64,000 nt of DNA from the NCBI GenBank assembly GCA_041684965.1, contig JAWLGR010000008.1, forward strand, positions 122,212-186,211, written 5' to 3'. A program made the position numbers and the translations under genes. Of this stretch, positions 19,794 to 28,957 are shown piece by piece. How positions within the stretch are numbered: the first letter of the stretch is position 1; every line of letters starts with the position of its first letter. This DNA is from Mariniphaga sp041684965. GTDB taxonomy: Bacteria > Bacteroidota > Bacteroidia > Bacteroidales > Prolixibacteraceae. Below the pieces are notes generated by a model. That model was not told the DNA's origin. It was given only the letters and a program-made list of their open reading frames with translations, and did not search any database.

Positions 19794-19897
19794 GCATCCG
19801 GCAAAAAGCTGCCTAAAATGTTTCAACATACTCCTTTTATGAACAAAGTGGCCTTCTGATTGCTTCATTATTATATGACAAACCAAAATACTGTTTG

Positions 19898-20134
19898 ATG
19901 TATCAAAAGTTAACATACAGCATTTTTTTCTTACTGGCCGGAATGGTAGCTTTAGCGCAACATCCCGATCAATATCCTCCACCCGTGCCCGAAACAATAG
20001 ACATTAACCTGTTCAATATAATATTATACATTGTCCTTCCCCTGACATTGGTAGTTGCTTTTTTTTGGTATAGAAATTATCAAAAAAAAAATAGGCATAA
20101 GGTTCAATCAGATAAAAACAACGACAAAAAATAG
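19898..20134 (+). CDS. Small secreted or membrane protein with signal peptide and one helix
   Basis: The 78-residue protein begins with a signal peptide (MYQKLTYSIFFLLAGMVALA, then QHPDQ), has a short Pro-rich segment, a single membrane helix near residues 40-58 (IILYIVLPLTLVVAFFWY) and a Lys-rich, presumably cytoplasmic tail. The codon before the ATG is TTG, so a start one codon earlier is possible. No family was recognised. It follows the previous small gene by about 100 nt. Confidence 0.6.
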   Translation: MYQKLTYSIFFLLAGMVALAQHPDQYPPPVPETIDINLFNIILYIVLPLTLVVAFFWYRNYQKKNRHKVQSDKNNDKK

Positions 20135-20292
20135 GGATAAATTACCACCAAAAAACTCAGGCAGGAATTCAAATACAGACAAGGTAAATGTTAAAGTTTC
20201 CGGCCACCGGTAAAAGTATAGGTTCTCTATTTGGTACGCCACCAGAAAGCATGTTGAGCCTTAATGACAGAATGAAACAGATATAGATTGAT

Positions 20293-20667
20293 TCATTTCT
20301 TAAGTTTAAAATATCTGCGCCACAAAACTTTTTTCAATTCGCGTGCTATAACCTGGTGCGCAATAATTTCAACATAATTATAATGTGGCAGTTCCCGTTG
20401 GGCCTGGGCAATTTCCCGGTCGGTTATATCCACCTGGTATAAAACGGATAACAGTTTATCGGTATTATCCCGGATAAGGTGTGATATTTGATTTATGAGC
20501 TGCTGGTGCAATTCCGTATATGCCTTTTCCACTTCACCCGAAAAAGTAACTTCCAATCCAAACATTCCAAAATCTTTCATTATCTGTGCAGCAGTATCCC
20601 TGACAATTTCTGCTCTGTCAAGGAGGCGGTCAATATTATCATTTTTTACAACCGGTATGTCCATCAT
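20293..20667 (-). CDS. Hypothetical helical protein
   Basis: The 124-residue protein is predicted to be largely helical and cytoplasmic, with no signal peptide. It contains 'LLDRAEIVRDTAAQIMKDFG' near the start and ends in the basic stretch VLWRRYFKLKK. I did not recognise a family. Composition is that of a real gene, and no frame of comparable quality runs opposite to it. Confidence 0.6.
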   Translation of the reverse strand: MMDIPVVKNDNIDRLLDRAEIVRDTAAQIMKDFGMFGLEVTFSGEVEKAYTELHQQLINQISHLIRDNTDKLLSVLYQVDITDREIAQAQRELPHYNYVEIIAHQVIARELKKVLWRRYFKLKK

Positions 20668-20924
20668 TAAATATTGAATATTAATTGATGAAAATAATAT
20701 AAAAATTCAGGATATCAGGCAGAATGTAAAAACAATAGAAATTCACCAAATCCTTCAGAAATATTTAGTGATTTTTAAAAAATGTATTCATTAAAAAGAA
20801 AAAAGATTTCTTTTGAACAAAAACAACCATTTTTCAGAAAATTAACCATGTTCCTTTCGATACAATTAGGTTAATTTGCATTTTGCATTTTTATTGAGCC
20901 ATCTATTTAAAAATAAATCAGAAT

Positions 20925-21905
20925 ATGATACAAAGAATAATATTTACCCTCTCAGTATTATTTTTTCTGAATACGCTGGTAAGCGGTCAGCAACAATATG
21001 CACTTGTACTTCATGGTGGCGCAGGCGTCATGTCACGTTCTGAAATGAGTGAAGAACGACAGGCAGAATATAAAGCAACAATGGAAAAGGCCTTACTTCA
21101 TGGTGAACAGCTGTTAAAAAACGGAGCGACCTCTTCTGATGTAGTTGTTGAGGTAATAAAAATAATGGAAGATTCTCCGCTGTTTAATGCAGGCAAAGGT
21201 GCTGTATTTACCAATTCAGGTAAAATTGAACTCGATGCATCTGTTATGGAAGGAAAAACACTTAATGCAGGGGCTGTTGCCGGTGTGAAAGACATTAAAA
21301 ATCCAATAATGGCAGCACGAAAAGTAATGGATAACTCAGAACATGTAATGTTAAGTGGAAAAGGAGCATCAGATTTTGCAAAAAAACAGGGAATAGAAAT
21401 AGTAAATAACAAATATTTTTACACACGTTCACGTTATGAATCGTTAAAGCAACTGCAAAAATCAGAAAAAAAACCTACTACCTCTGATAATACGGGTACG
21501 GTTGGATGTGTGGCTTTAGATATTCATGGTAATTTATTTGCCGGCACATCAACCGGTGGCATGACCAATAAAAAATTTGGCCGAATAGGTGATTCGCCAA
21601 TTATTGGAGCGGGCACTTATGCAAATAACAATACCTGTGCTGTATCATGTACCGGTCATGGAGAGTATTTTATTCGTCTTGGCTTTGCAAGAGATGTTTC
21701 CGCACTGATGGAATATAAAAATATGAGTGTAACTGAATCCTGCAGGGAAGAAATCAGGAAATTAAGTGAACTTGGAGGAACTGGTGGTGTTATAGCCCTC
21801 GATGCCCGTGGGAATGTTGCCATGGAATTTAACACCAGTGGCATGATGAGAGGGTACATAAAATCGACCGGAGAAAAAGAAATTGCCATATTTGCACATG
21901 ATTAA
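20925..21905 (+). CDS. Isoaspartyl peptidase/L-asparaginase (Ntn hydrolase), exported
   Basis: The 326-residue protein has a signal peptide (MIQRIIFTLSVLFFLNTLVS) and the plant-type asparaginase fold. The precursor cleaves itself before Thr192 in DNTGTVGCVALD, which then acts as nucleophile; downstream GTSTGGMTNKK and 'GHGEYFIR' are the conserved substrate-binding blocks. The family hydrolyses beta-aspartyl dipeptides and L-asparagine. Export points to use of peptides in the periplasm. It is 24 nt upstream of the BatA-type gene, so they may share a transcript. Confidence 0.9.
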   Translation: MIQRIIFTLSVLFFLNTLVSGQQQYALVLHGGAGVMSRSEMSEERQAEYKATMEKALLHGEQLLKNGATSSDVVVEVIKIMEDSPLFNAGKGAVFTNSGKIELDASVMEGKTLNAGAVAGVKDIKNPIMAARKVMDNSEHVMLSGKGASDFAKKQGIEIVNNKYFYTRSRYESLKQLQKSEKKPTTSDNTGTVGCVALDIHGNLFAGTSTGGMTNKKFGRIGDSPIIGAGTYANNNTCAVSCTGHGEYFIRLGFARDVSALMEYKNMSVTESCREEIRKLSELGGTGGVIALDARGNVAMEFNTSGMMRGYIKSTGEKEIAIFAHD

Positions 21906-21929
21906 GTAATGTAAGACCGTTTATTACCC

Positions 21930-23987
21930 ATGAGTTTTTTATATCCAACATTTTTAATTTCGCTGCTTGCTGTTGCCATACCAATAATAATCCACCTGTT
22001 TAGTTTCAGAAGATATCAGACGGTTTATTTCAGCCATGTTGGGTTTTTAAAAGATGTAAAAAAGCAATCACAAAAGAAATCAAGACTTAAGCAATTACTA
22101 ATGCTGCTTGCACGTATTCTGGCTATTGTTTTTCTTGTTTTTGCCTTTGCGCAGCCTTATATTCCGGCAGGAAATACTGCTAAAACCGGAGCTGAGCAGG
22201 TTGTGGGGGTTTATGTCGATAATTCGTTCAGTATGAACGCACTTTCAGAAAAAGGCCAACTGCTTGAACTTGCCAGGAACAAAGCATATGAAATTGGACA
22301 GTCGTATCCTTCCGGCACCAGGTTCAGGCTTTTTTCCAATGATTTGGATACCCGTCATCAGCAGTTACTGAATAAAGAACAGTATATCAGCCTGCTGACA
22401 GAAATTAAAACATCACCTTCTGTTGTCCCTGTATCAATGATAAGTAACCGCTTTAACCTGCTAAACCAGATGAAGGAAACTGAGGGGACTTTATTTTTTA
22501 TTTCTGATTTTCAGCGTTCGATTACCGATCTGGATAATTTCAAGGAAAGTTCAGATTACAATTATTTTATGCCCATGGTTCCAAATCAGGTTAATAACCT
22601 GTTTATTGATTCATGTTGGGTGGAAGTACCTGCTCATGGACTCAACCAGGAAGAAACGGTGTATGTAAAAATACGGAACAGCTCAAATGAAGATTATCAA
22701 AACCTGCCCCTGCACCTCTACCTTAATGATTCACTAAAATCAATGACTAACTTCTCAATTGAAGCACAACAAGAAATAACTGCTACCCTGCGCTATAAAA
22801 ACGTCACGCCAGGAATACAACATGTCAGAGTGGAAATTACAGATTATCCTTTCACTCACGACAATACCTGGTACCTAAGTTATTATGTGGAACCACGGTT
22901 AAAGGCACTGGCAATTTATGAAACCAATCCGGAATCAACTGAAGGATTAAAATATCTGTCGGCCCTCTTCGAAAACGATGATTACATAGAGCTGGAAGAA
23001 ATGAACGTCCAAAGTATGCAAATCAGTAAGCTTTCAGAAAACAATACTATCTTTCTGCTAAATCCTTCGTCCTTTTCATCTGGCTTTCTAAACGAACTGG
23101 CATCGGTAGTTAGAAACGGAACATCTGTAGTTTTATTCCCGCGGGAAACCATTTCACCAGAAATTAACAACCAGCTTCTTTCAATATTTGGCGCAGGCAC
23201 TGTTTCAGGCATTGACACAACAACCCAGGAAATAGCAGGCATTGATTTCGACAGCCGTTTTTTTGCAAATGTCTTCAGTGAACGTAAAGAGAATGCGATA
23301 TTACCCAGAATTGAAACGCACCTGAAATTCACCCGTAACATCAGGACTGAAGAAACAAACCTCCTCTGGTTTCAAAATGGAGATAAGGCATTGTCGTTTT
23401 TGCCTTTCGAAAATGGAAAAGTATGGATTTTTTCTTTTCCGCTAAATCAAAAAAACGAATCCTTTACCAAAGACATACTGTTTGTCCCATCCATTTACAA
23501 CATCGTCCTTAACAGCCTGCCTGAGCAGAAACTTTCGTTTACAATCGGGAAAGAACAAAGCTGGCTCCTGCCACGGACTATCAACACCAACAGGGAATCT
23601 TCTCTTGAAATGTTCAACCCTGAAACCGGCAACCACTTTATTCCCGGAATTACTGTTTCCAACAGGGGAACCCTTATTGGTTTGCAGGGAATGATACAAA
23701 GTGCCGGACATTATCTTGTTTTACAGGAAAATGAAACTATTGCCTCACTGGCTTTCAATTACGACCGGAAGGAATCAGATTTCAGGTATTTTCTTCCAGA
23801 TGAACTTAAACAGCATATTATTACAAACCATCTTCAAAATGCATCAGTAATTGAAAATACAGCCATGAATTTTTCCAATGTTCTGGATGAAATACAAAAA
23901 GGAAGGCAACTTTGGAAATGGTGCATTGTTCTGGTGCTATTTTTCATTTTAATCGAAGTTTTAATTGCACGTTTTTGGAGACGTTAA
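21930..23987 (+). CDS. BatA-domain membrane protein with vWA region
   Basis: The 685-residue protein starts with the aerotolerance-regulator N-terminal domain: a helix MSFLYPTFLISLLAVAIP, the short motif IIIHLFSFRRY, then a second membrane helix at about residues 58-80. A von Willebrand A-like domain follows with a metal-site motif, VDNSFSMN. A long periplasmic region leads to a last helix near residues 660-680 and a basic end (RFWRR). Similar proteins are found in Bacteroidota apart from the batABCDE operon; the role in stress or envelope upkeep is not settled. Preceded closely by the asparaginase gene. Confidence 0.82.
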   Translation: MSFLYPTFLISLLAVAIPIIIHLFSFRRYQTVYFSHVGFLKDVKKQSQKKSRLKQLLMLLARILAIVFLVFAFAQPYIPAGNTAKTGAEQVVGVYVDNSFSMNALSEKGQLLELARNKAYEIGQSYPSGTRFRLFSNDLDTRHQQLLNKEQYISLLTEIKTSPSVVPVSMISNRFNLLNQMKETEGTLFFISDFQRSITDLDNFKESSDYNYFMPMVPNQVNNLFIDSCWVEVPAHGLNQEETVYVKIRNSSNEDYQNLPLHLYLNDSLKSMTNFSIEAQQEITATLRYKNVTPGIQHVRVEITDYPFTHDNTWYLSYYVEPRLKALAIYETNPESTEGLKYLSALFENDDYIELEEMNVQSMQISKLSENNTIFLLNPSSFSSGFLNELASVVRNGTSVVLFPRETISPEINNQLLSIFGAGTVSGIDTTTQEIAGIDFDSRFFANVFSERKENAILPRIETHLKFTRNIRTEETNLLWFQNGDKALSFLPFENGKVWIFSFPLNQKNESFTKDILFVPSIYNIVLNSLPEQKLSFTIGKEQSWLLPRTINTNRESSLEMFNPETGNHFIPGITVSNRGTLIGLQGMIQSAGHYLVLQENETIASLAFNYDRKESDFRYFLPDELKQHIITNHLQNASVIENTAMNFSNVLDEIQKGRQLWKWCIVLVLFFILIEVLIARFWRR

Positions 23988-24432
23988 ATAATTATGCACT
24001 TCCGACCCCTGTTCTGTAATAGTTTTTTCATATGAATTTACTATCTGCAATGCCTCTGATATATTACTTCACATTTGATGACTGAATTGCAGAAAATGCA
24101 ATCAATCTAATTTCCAGGTTCAATTTAAGGGGATGAAAGCGCTTCTGTGTTTTACTCCTTCTCAATTTAGCCTGCTTCACAAATTATTGCCTCAGTATCT
24201 GAAACTAAAAGTGCAAGAAGTTGTCCTTGTTTCAAAAAGAAACTTGAAGTTATAAATCAAAAAAATTAGCAAATCCTCTCTGGACAGCCGGAGAGAAAAG
24301 GCAGCCTTATTTGAAAGACAGTTAAAGACAGGAGAAGTGGCAGAAAAACATTTCAGGTAGCTCACCGATATTTCAGAGCTATATCAGAGTCTGCTTAAAT
24401 TGGTGTTTCCTTCTATTCAAATTCGAATTATC

Positions 24433-24470
24433 TTCGTAACAAATTCGCAAAATCGCGAATTTGTTACGAA
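24433..24470. repeat. Perfect 16-bp inverted repeat
   Basis: Arms TTCGTAACAAATTCGC (24433-24448) and its exact complement (24455-24470) flank a 6-nt loop. No T-run follows on either strand, so it is not a standard terminator. It could be a protein-binding palindrome or the remnant of a mobile element. Confidence 0.75.
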
Positions 24471-24503
24471 TTAATATCGAATTAACATCGAATAAACATC
24501 AAA
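24471..24503. repeat. Three 11-bp degenerate tandem repeats
   Basis: TTAATATCGAA, TTAACATCGAA and TAAACATCAAA lie head to tail immediately after the palindrome. The first two differ at one base. Confidence 0.6.
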
Positions 24504-24973
24504 GAAATACATTCTTTGAACCCTGTGTTGTATATCTTTTTTATAACTTCTTCTCTGACTGCAAAATGTTTGTGTCCGGTTTTAGGTTATTTAAAAACAT
24601 CTTATCCACTCTCCTGATCCCCGCCTTTCCAGTAAAAGATATGGAGCCTTATTTCAGTCCATGATGCAAAAAGTCTAACGAAAATCCCTGTGAAAGGCTA
24701 AAAAAGCAACGGAAGTAATTCCTGAGTACAAGGTTGGTATACCTCACGATTTTTATCTAATAATTGAGAATTAATGAGCAAGAGGTTAGCATGTTTCCAA
24801 TGCAAACAGATGGTATAAAAAGTTAGCAAGAGCTATATACCCGTGCTGATAATAACCGGTTTTAATAAATTATATTTATAAAACGTAGCTTTTAAGCTCC
24901 TCCACCTGCTAAATATCCTTTGAAATATTCCTTGAAAATTGTATTATGCAGCAAAAATTAAATTAATAACATT

Positions 24974-26197
24974 ATGTTTCAATTAACGTCAGAAGAATAC
25001 ATAGCACGGGAAGAACAATACGGTGCGCACAATTACCATCCACTTCCGGTTGTGCTTGAAAAAGGTGAAGGAGTTTTTGTATGGGATGTCGAAGGCAAAA
25101 GATATTTCGATTTTCTGGCAGCGTATTCAGCTGTTAACCAAGGGCATTGTCATCCCAGGATAGTAAAAGCATTAACTGAACAGGCGAAAACGCTTGCACT
25201 TACATCCCGGGCCTTTTACAACAATGTTTTAGGTGAATGGGAAGAATACATGTCAAAACTTTTTGGTTACGACAAAATGCTTGCGATGAATTCGGGAGCT
25301 GAAGCCGATGAAACTGCATTAAAACTGGTTCGTAAATGGGCATATAAAGTAAAAGGCATTCCAAAAAATCAGGCAAAAATAGTGGTTTGCGATGGCAATT
25401 TCCACGGACGTACCATTACCATTGTTTCCATGTCATCGGATCCGGATTCATATAATCACTATGGACCATTCACACCCGGTTTCATTAATATTCCATACAA
25501 CGATCTCAAAAGGCTTGAACAAGAGCTTCAGAATCCCAATGTTGCAGGATTTCTGGTGGAACCTATACAGGCCGAAGCAGGAGTATATGTACCAGAAGAC
25601 GGGTACCTCAAAAAGGCTTCAGAATTGTGTAAAAAATACAATGTTCTGTTTGTAGCCGATGAAGTTCAGACTGGCCTTGCACGAACAGGTAAAATGCTTG
25701 CGTGTGACCATGAAGGGGTCCGCCCTGATATCCTGGTATTAGGGAAAGCTCTTTCCGGAGGAATATATCCGGTATCGTGTGTACTTGCCGACAACGACAT
25801 CATGCTTACCATTCAGCCGGGAGAACATGGCAGTACCTATGGTGGAAATCCTATAGCCGCCCGCGTAGCCATTGCAGCCCTGGAAGTAATACGGGAAGAA
25901 AAACTTGCTGACAATGCATTACAACTCGGAGAAATTTTCCGCAGGGAGATGACTAAAATCCCATCAAAAATGATTGAAGCAGTAAGGGGTAAAGGACTGC
26001 TCAATGCAGTTTCCATTAAACCAACAAATGGCATGAAAGCATGGGATGTATGTCTTGCTTTAAAAAATAATGGATTGATTGCCAAGCCAACTCATGAACA
26101 CACTATCCGGTTTACTCCTCCTCTGATAATTAACGAGCAGCAACTCATGGAAGCCATAGGGATAATAAAGAAAACCTTCAGCGAAATAGGGGTTTGA
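24974..26197 (+). CDS. rocD: Ornithine--oxo-acid aminotransferase
   Basis: The 407-residue protein is a class III, PLP-dependent aminotransferase that converts ornithine and 2-oxoglutarate to glutamate semialdehyde and glutamate in the cytoplasm. It carries the ornithine aminotransferase hallmarks EEQYGAHNYHPLPVV, MNSGAEADETALKL, GNFHGRT, the PLP-binding ADEVQTGLARTGK and the Schiff-base Lys258 in LGKALSGG. Length matches the family. It is a single gene with a strong terminator downstream. Confidence 0.96.
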   Translation: MFQLTSEEYIAREEQYGAHNYHPLPVVLEKGEGVFVWDVEGKRYFDFLAAYSAVNQGHCHPRIVKALTEQAKTLALTSRAFYNNVLGEWEEYMSKLFGYDKMLAMNSGAEADETALKLVRKWAYKVKGIPKNQAKIVVCDGNFHGRTITIVSMSSDPDSYNHYGPFTPGFINIPYNDLKRLEQELQNPNVAGFLVEPIQAEAGVYVPEDGYLKKASELCKKYNVLFVADEVQTGLARTGKMLACDHEGVRPDILVLGKALSGGIYPVSCVLADNDIMLTIQPGEHGSTYGGNPIAARVAIAALEVIREEKLADNALQLGEIFRREMTKIPSKMIEAVRGKGLLNAVSIKPTNGMKAWDVCLALKNNGLIAKPTHEHTIRFTPPLIINEQQLMEAIGIIKKTFSEIGV

Positions 26198-26239
26198 ATG
26201 TTTGTTTGTCAACCAGGGCAGGCTCTTCACCTTTACAAA

Positions 26240-26287
26240 AAATTAAAGCGGCTTTTGATGTTTTTTTAACAAAAGCCGCTTTAATTT
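26240..26287. terminator. Bidirectional intrinsic terminator between rocD and the LysM gene
   Basis: Perfect 18-bp arms (AAATTAAAGCGGCTTTTG at 26240-26257 and its complement at 26270-26287) surround a 12-nt loop. The arms end in A/T runs, so it can stop transcription from both convergent genes. Confidence 0.85.
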
Positions 26288-26334
26288 GAACTGCCCTCAT
26301 TGGCAGATACTCACTATACAATATCTTTAATTTT

Positions 26335-28779
26335 CTATCTCTGAGCGAAGCGGAAAGGTCCGATTACCCGTTTTCTTACCACCTCAAAGTTGGGTTCATA
26401 GCTGATAACAGAAACTCCCTGGTTCATATACCCACCAAAAGACGATTGCTTTTCAAAACTGTAGCTACCTTGTGACAAGTGAACCTGTTGATAAGGAAGG
26501 CATTCCTCAAACTGTTTCCCATAATTTCTCAGTGCATTAAGAAAATAAAATGCCACATCGTAACCCTGCATCCCGTAATTGCCCGGTTCGGTATGAAAAT
26601 GTTTCCGGAATTCCTTTAAAAAACGCACCGTTTCGGGGTGTGAATAGTCCACCCAATAGGGCGCAATGTAATGCAGTCTCAGGTTATGATAAAACTCCTC
26701 CTGTATACTCTGGAACTGCTCATATCTGTTAAATCCAATTAAAGTAACAGGATATTGACCAGCAAAATTATTCACATTTGATAATACTATACTTAAATCC
26801 CCTTCATTCATGGATGAAACGAATATTACATTTTCCTTTTCTTTTGAAAGAACACGTTTCAAAGCACTCACCCCGTCCCGTGAAAAGTTAACTTCATTGT
26901 AAAGTAATCCAACCGGATTGTTCCAGTATCCCGAGGGAGATAATTTTTCACGTAATAAATCAATAACTTTTTCTTCCGCTGATTTTCCGGAATGAGAAGT
27001 TTTAATTGCAATAAAATTACTTGTAAAATATTCTTCTGCAACCAGCTCCGCTGTTTTAGCGATAAGAAAATCACGTGAAGGGTTAACCTGGTAATAATAT
27101 GGATTACTTCCAAGAACACGCGACTGTGCAGATAAAGGAGACACAATTGGAATCCGGTTTTTAGCTGCAATAGCAGCCACTTCATCCTGCACTTGAGGGA
27201 AAACCGGTCCGATAATCAAATCGGTTTCAAGAAAATTGGTAGAATAAATATATTTTCGAATGGAATCGGCATTTTGCTGCGTATCTATTACATGCAAAAC
27301 AATCTGCATTCCTGCACGCTGAAGGGAATCAACAGCGAGGAGCACCCCTTCATAAAATTTCAAATAATTTTCACTTTCACGGTAAAAACTATAAAAAAGT
27401 TCTTCCGGCTCATCTGTTTCAATGAGGGTATCTTCTTCCATAACTTCACCATCAAATGCCAGTGTATCAACAGGAATAACTTCCCTGATCAGATCTTTAT
27501 TTAATCCATCGTTGGCCTGAACAAACAATGGTAAGAACAGAGTCACTTCATAAGTTGAAGCCACTTTAAGCCCAAATTCATCTGGTTGGCAATTTTTAGG
27601 TATTATGACCGGAAGTTCAACTTCATAATACCTGCTTTCAAATTTTGGCAATTCAATTTTAATAGAATCGGAAGTTTCCGATTCATGTTCTGCAATTCCT
27701 TCCTCTGTTTCTTTAGGAATTAACAGCGTTTCTCCCTGCACCAGGTTACGGGTTTCAAGTTGCGGATTAAACCTGCGAATCTCAGGTATGGTCAAATTGT
27801 ATCTTGAAGAAATGCCAAATAATGTTTCACCGGCTATAACGATATGTCTGGTAAAAGCATTTTCATTAACAGGTTCCGGGCTGGTCAATTCTGAATCTTT
27901 AACAGGAATTTTTATAGTAACCCCTGCCGGGAATCCTTCATCAAGCAATGGGTTTATCTTTTTTAACTCGAATTCTGAGACATTGTATTTTCGTGTAAGT
28001 GACCACATCGTTTCGCCTGAAACGATAGTATGCTCAAAAAAAGACACTCCTTCAGAATAAATATCCGCTGCCTGTTCCTTCCGTCCCGCCAGTTCTTCTC
28101 TTAGCTGTTCGTCAACAGGCCGTGGTAAATGAATCACACTTCCGGGAATTAACTCACGTGCTCCGGGATTAAAAAACAAGATTTCACTTTCTGATAACCT
28201 GAATCGTTTTGCTACAGACTTCAAGGTCTCTCCAGGCTGGACTTCATATAAAATTAAATCCCGTTCAGTAATAGCCTGTTGTTGCTCCTTCCCAGCATCA
28301 ACAGCAATTGAAGACGGTGAAACTCCCCACCTTGGTATTCTCAATCTTGTTCCCTTTCTGAACCTGGTTACTTCCGGATTATAGGCATAAATCTGTTCTA
28401 CTGTAATTCCAAATTCTCTGGCAATGAAATAAGGTGTTTCAGTACGAGAAGAAATTGTATAGTATTCAAAGTAATCAGGATCACTTTGTTGAGATGATTC
28501 AGTTTTCTGCCATTCAGCCCCTTCCCGGTATGGAATCTTAAGCATATCACCAATTTTTAGTCCATCCAAAACCTTCGGGTTATGGTCACTCAATGTCTGG
28601 CTGTCAATCTGATACTGCCGGCTGATGGAATAAACAGTTTCTCCTGTACGTACCTGGTGCAAAATAAACTTTTCCCCTTTAATAACTACCATTTCATTTT
28701 CCTTCAGCAATTGCGCACCCAACTCCTGACAGAAGCCGGTAACAAACAGTAGCACAAGGAAATAATATGAAAATTTCAT
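26335..28779 (-). CDS. LysM-repeat protein fused to a type 1 periplasmic-binding domain
   Basis: The 814-residue protein has a signal peptide (FYYFLVL region, ending near ELGAQ) and about five LysM modules at roughly residues 40-84, 102-149 (degenerate), 175-222, 247-294 and 308-356, each with the pattern V-x-x-G-E-T-x-x-x-I and a closing IP. Residues 410-800 look like an ABC-type substrate-binding protein of the Leu/Ile/Val kind (DLIIGPVFPQ, 'NRIPIVSPLSAQS'). This fusion is widespread in Bacteroidota; it should sit on peptidoglycan in the periplasm. Ligand unknown. Confidence 0.88.
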   Translation of the reverse strand: MKFSYYFLVLLFVTGFCQELGAQLLKENEMVVIKGEKFILHQVRTGETVYSISRQYQIDSQTLSDHNPKVLDGLKIGDMLKIPYREGAEWQKTESSQQSDPDYFEYYTISSRTETPYFIAREFGITVEQIYAYNPEVTRFRKGTRLRIPRWGVSPSSIAVDAGKEQQQAITERDLILYEVQPGETLKSVAKRFRLSESEILFFNPGARELIPGSVIHLPRPVDEQLREELAGRKEQAADIYSEGVSFFEHTIVSGETMWSLTRKYNVSEFELKKINPLLDEGFPAGVTIKIPVKDSELTSPEPVNENAFTRHIVIAGETLFGISSRYNLTIPEIRRFNPQLETRNLVQGETLLIPKETEEGIAEHESETSDSIKIELPKFESRYYEVELPVIIPKNCQPDEFGLKVASTYEVTLFLPLFVQANDGLNKDLIREVIPVDTLAFDGEVMEEDTLIETDEPEELFYSFYRESENYLKFYEGVLLAVDSLQRAGMQIVLHVIDTQQNADSIRKYIYSTNFLETDLIIGPVFPQVQDEVAAIAAKNRIPIVSPLSAQSRVLGSNPYYYQVNPSRDFLIAKTAELVAEEYFTSNFIAIKTSHSGKSAEEKVIDLLREKLSPSGYWNNPVGLLYNEVNFSRDGVSALKRVLSKEKENVIFVSSMNEGDLSIVLSNVNNFAGQYPVTLIGFNRYEQFQSIQEEFYHNLRLHYIAPYWVDYSHPETVRFLKEFRKHFHTEPGNYGMQGYDVAFYFLNALRNYGKQFEECLPYQQVHLSQGSYSFEKQSSFGGYMNQGVSVISYEPNFEVVRKRVIGPFRFAQR

Positions 28780-28910
28780 CGAAAGATTTATTTAATAAAT
28801 TTTGTTCAAAAATAACAATTATTGCCCATCACTTTCTTTTAAACGCTATTAATTAAAATTAATTTTGGTTTCTTAAGAAAACCATGCCACGTTTTCTCAC
28901 TAGTAATTTT

Positions 28911-28918
28911 TACATTTG
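28911..28918 (+). promoter_or_regulatory. Candidate -7 element of guaA
   Basis: TACATTTG matches the Bacteroidota -7 consensus TAnnTTTG, 39 nt before the guaA ATG. A clear -33 element was not identified. Confidence 0.5.
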
Positions 28919-28957
28919 TCCCACAATACAAGGCAATCGTATAAATAATTTAAATTA

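Larger units (their letters stand above)
23988..24973. other. 986-nt gene-free stretch
   Basis: No reading frame with convincing composition was found on either strand. The centre holds a perfect 16-bp inverted repeat and a short tandem repeat (listed separately). The right end should contain the rocD promoter. The stretch may be a decayed gene or a small non-autonomous element, but neither terminal repeats nor target duplication were seen. Confidence 0.6.

Noticed and set aside
24461..24664. 67-codon frame in the gene desert
   Set aside because: It begins inside the palindrome and has no protein-like pattern or context.
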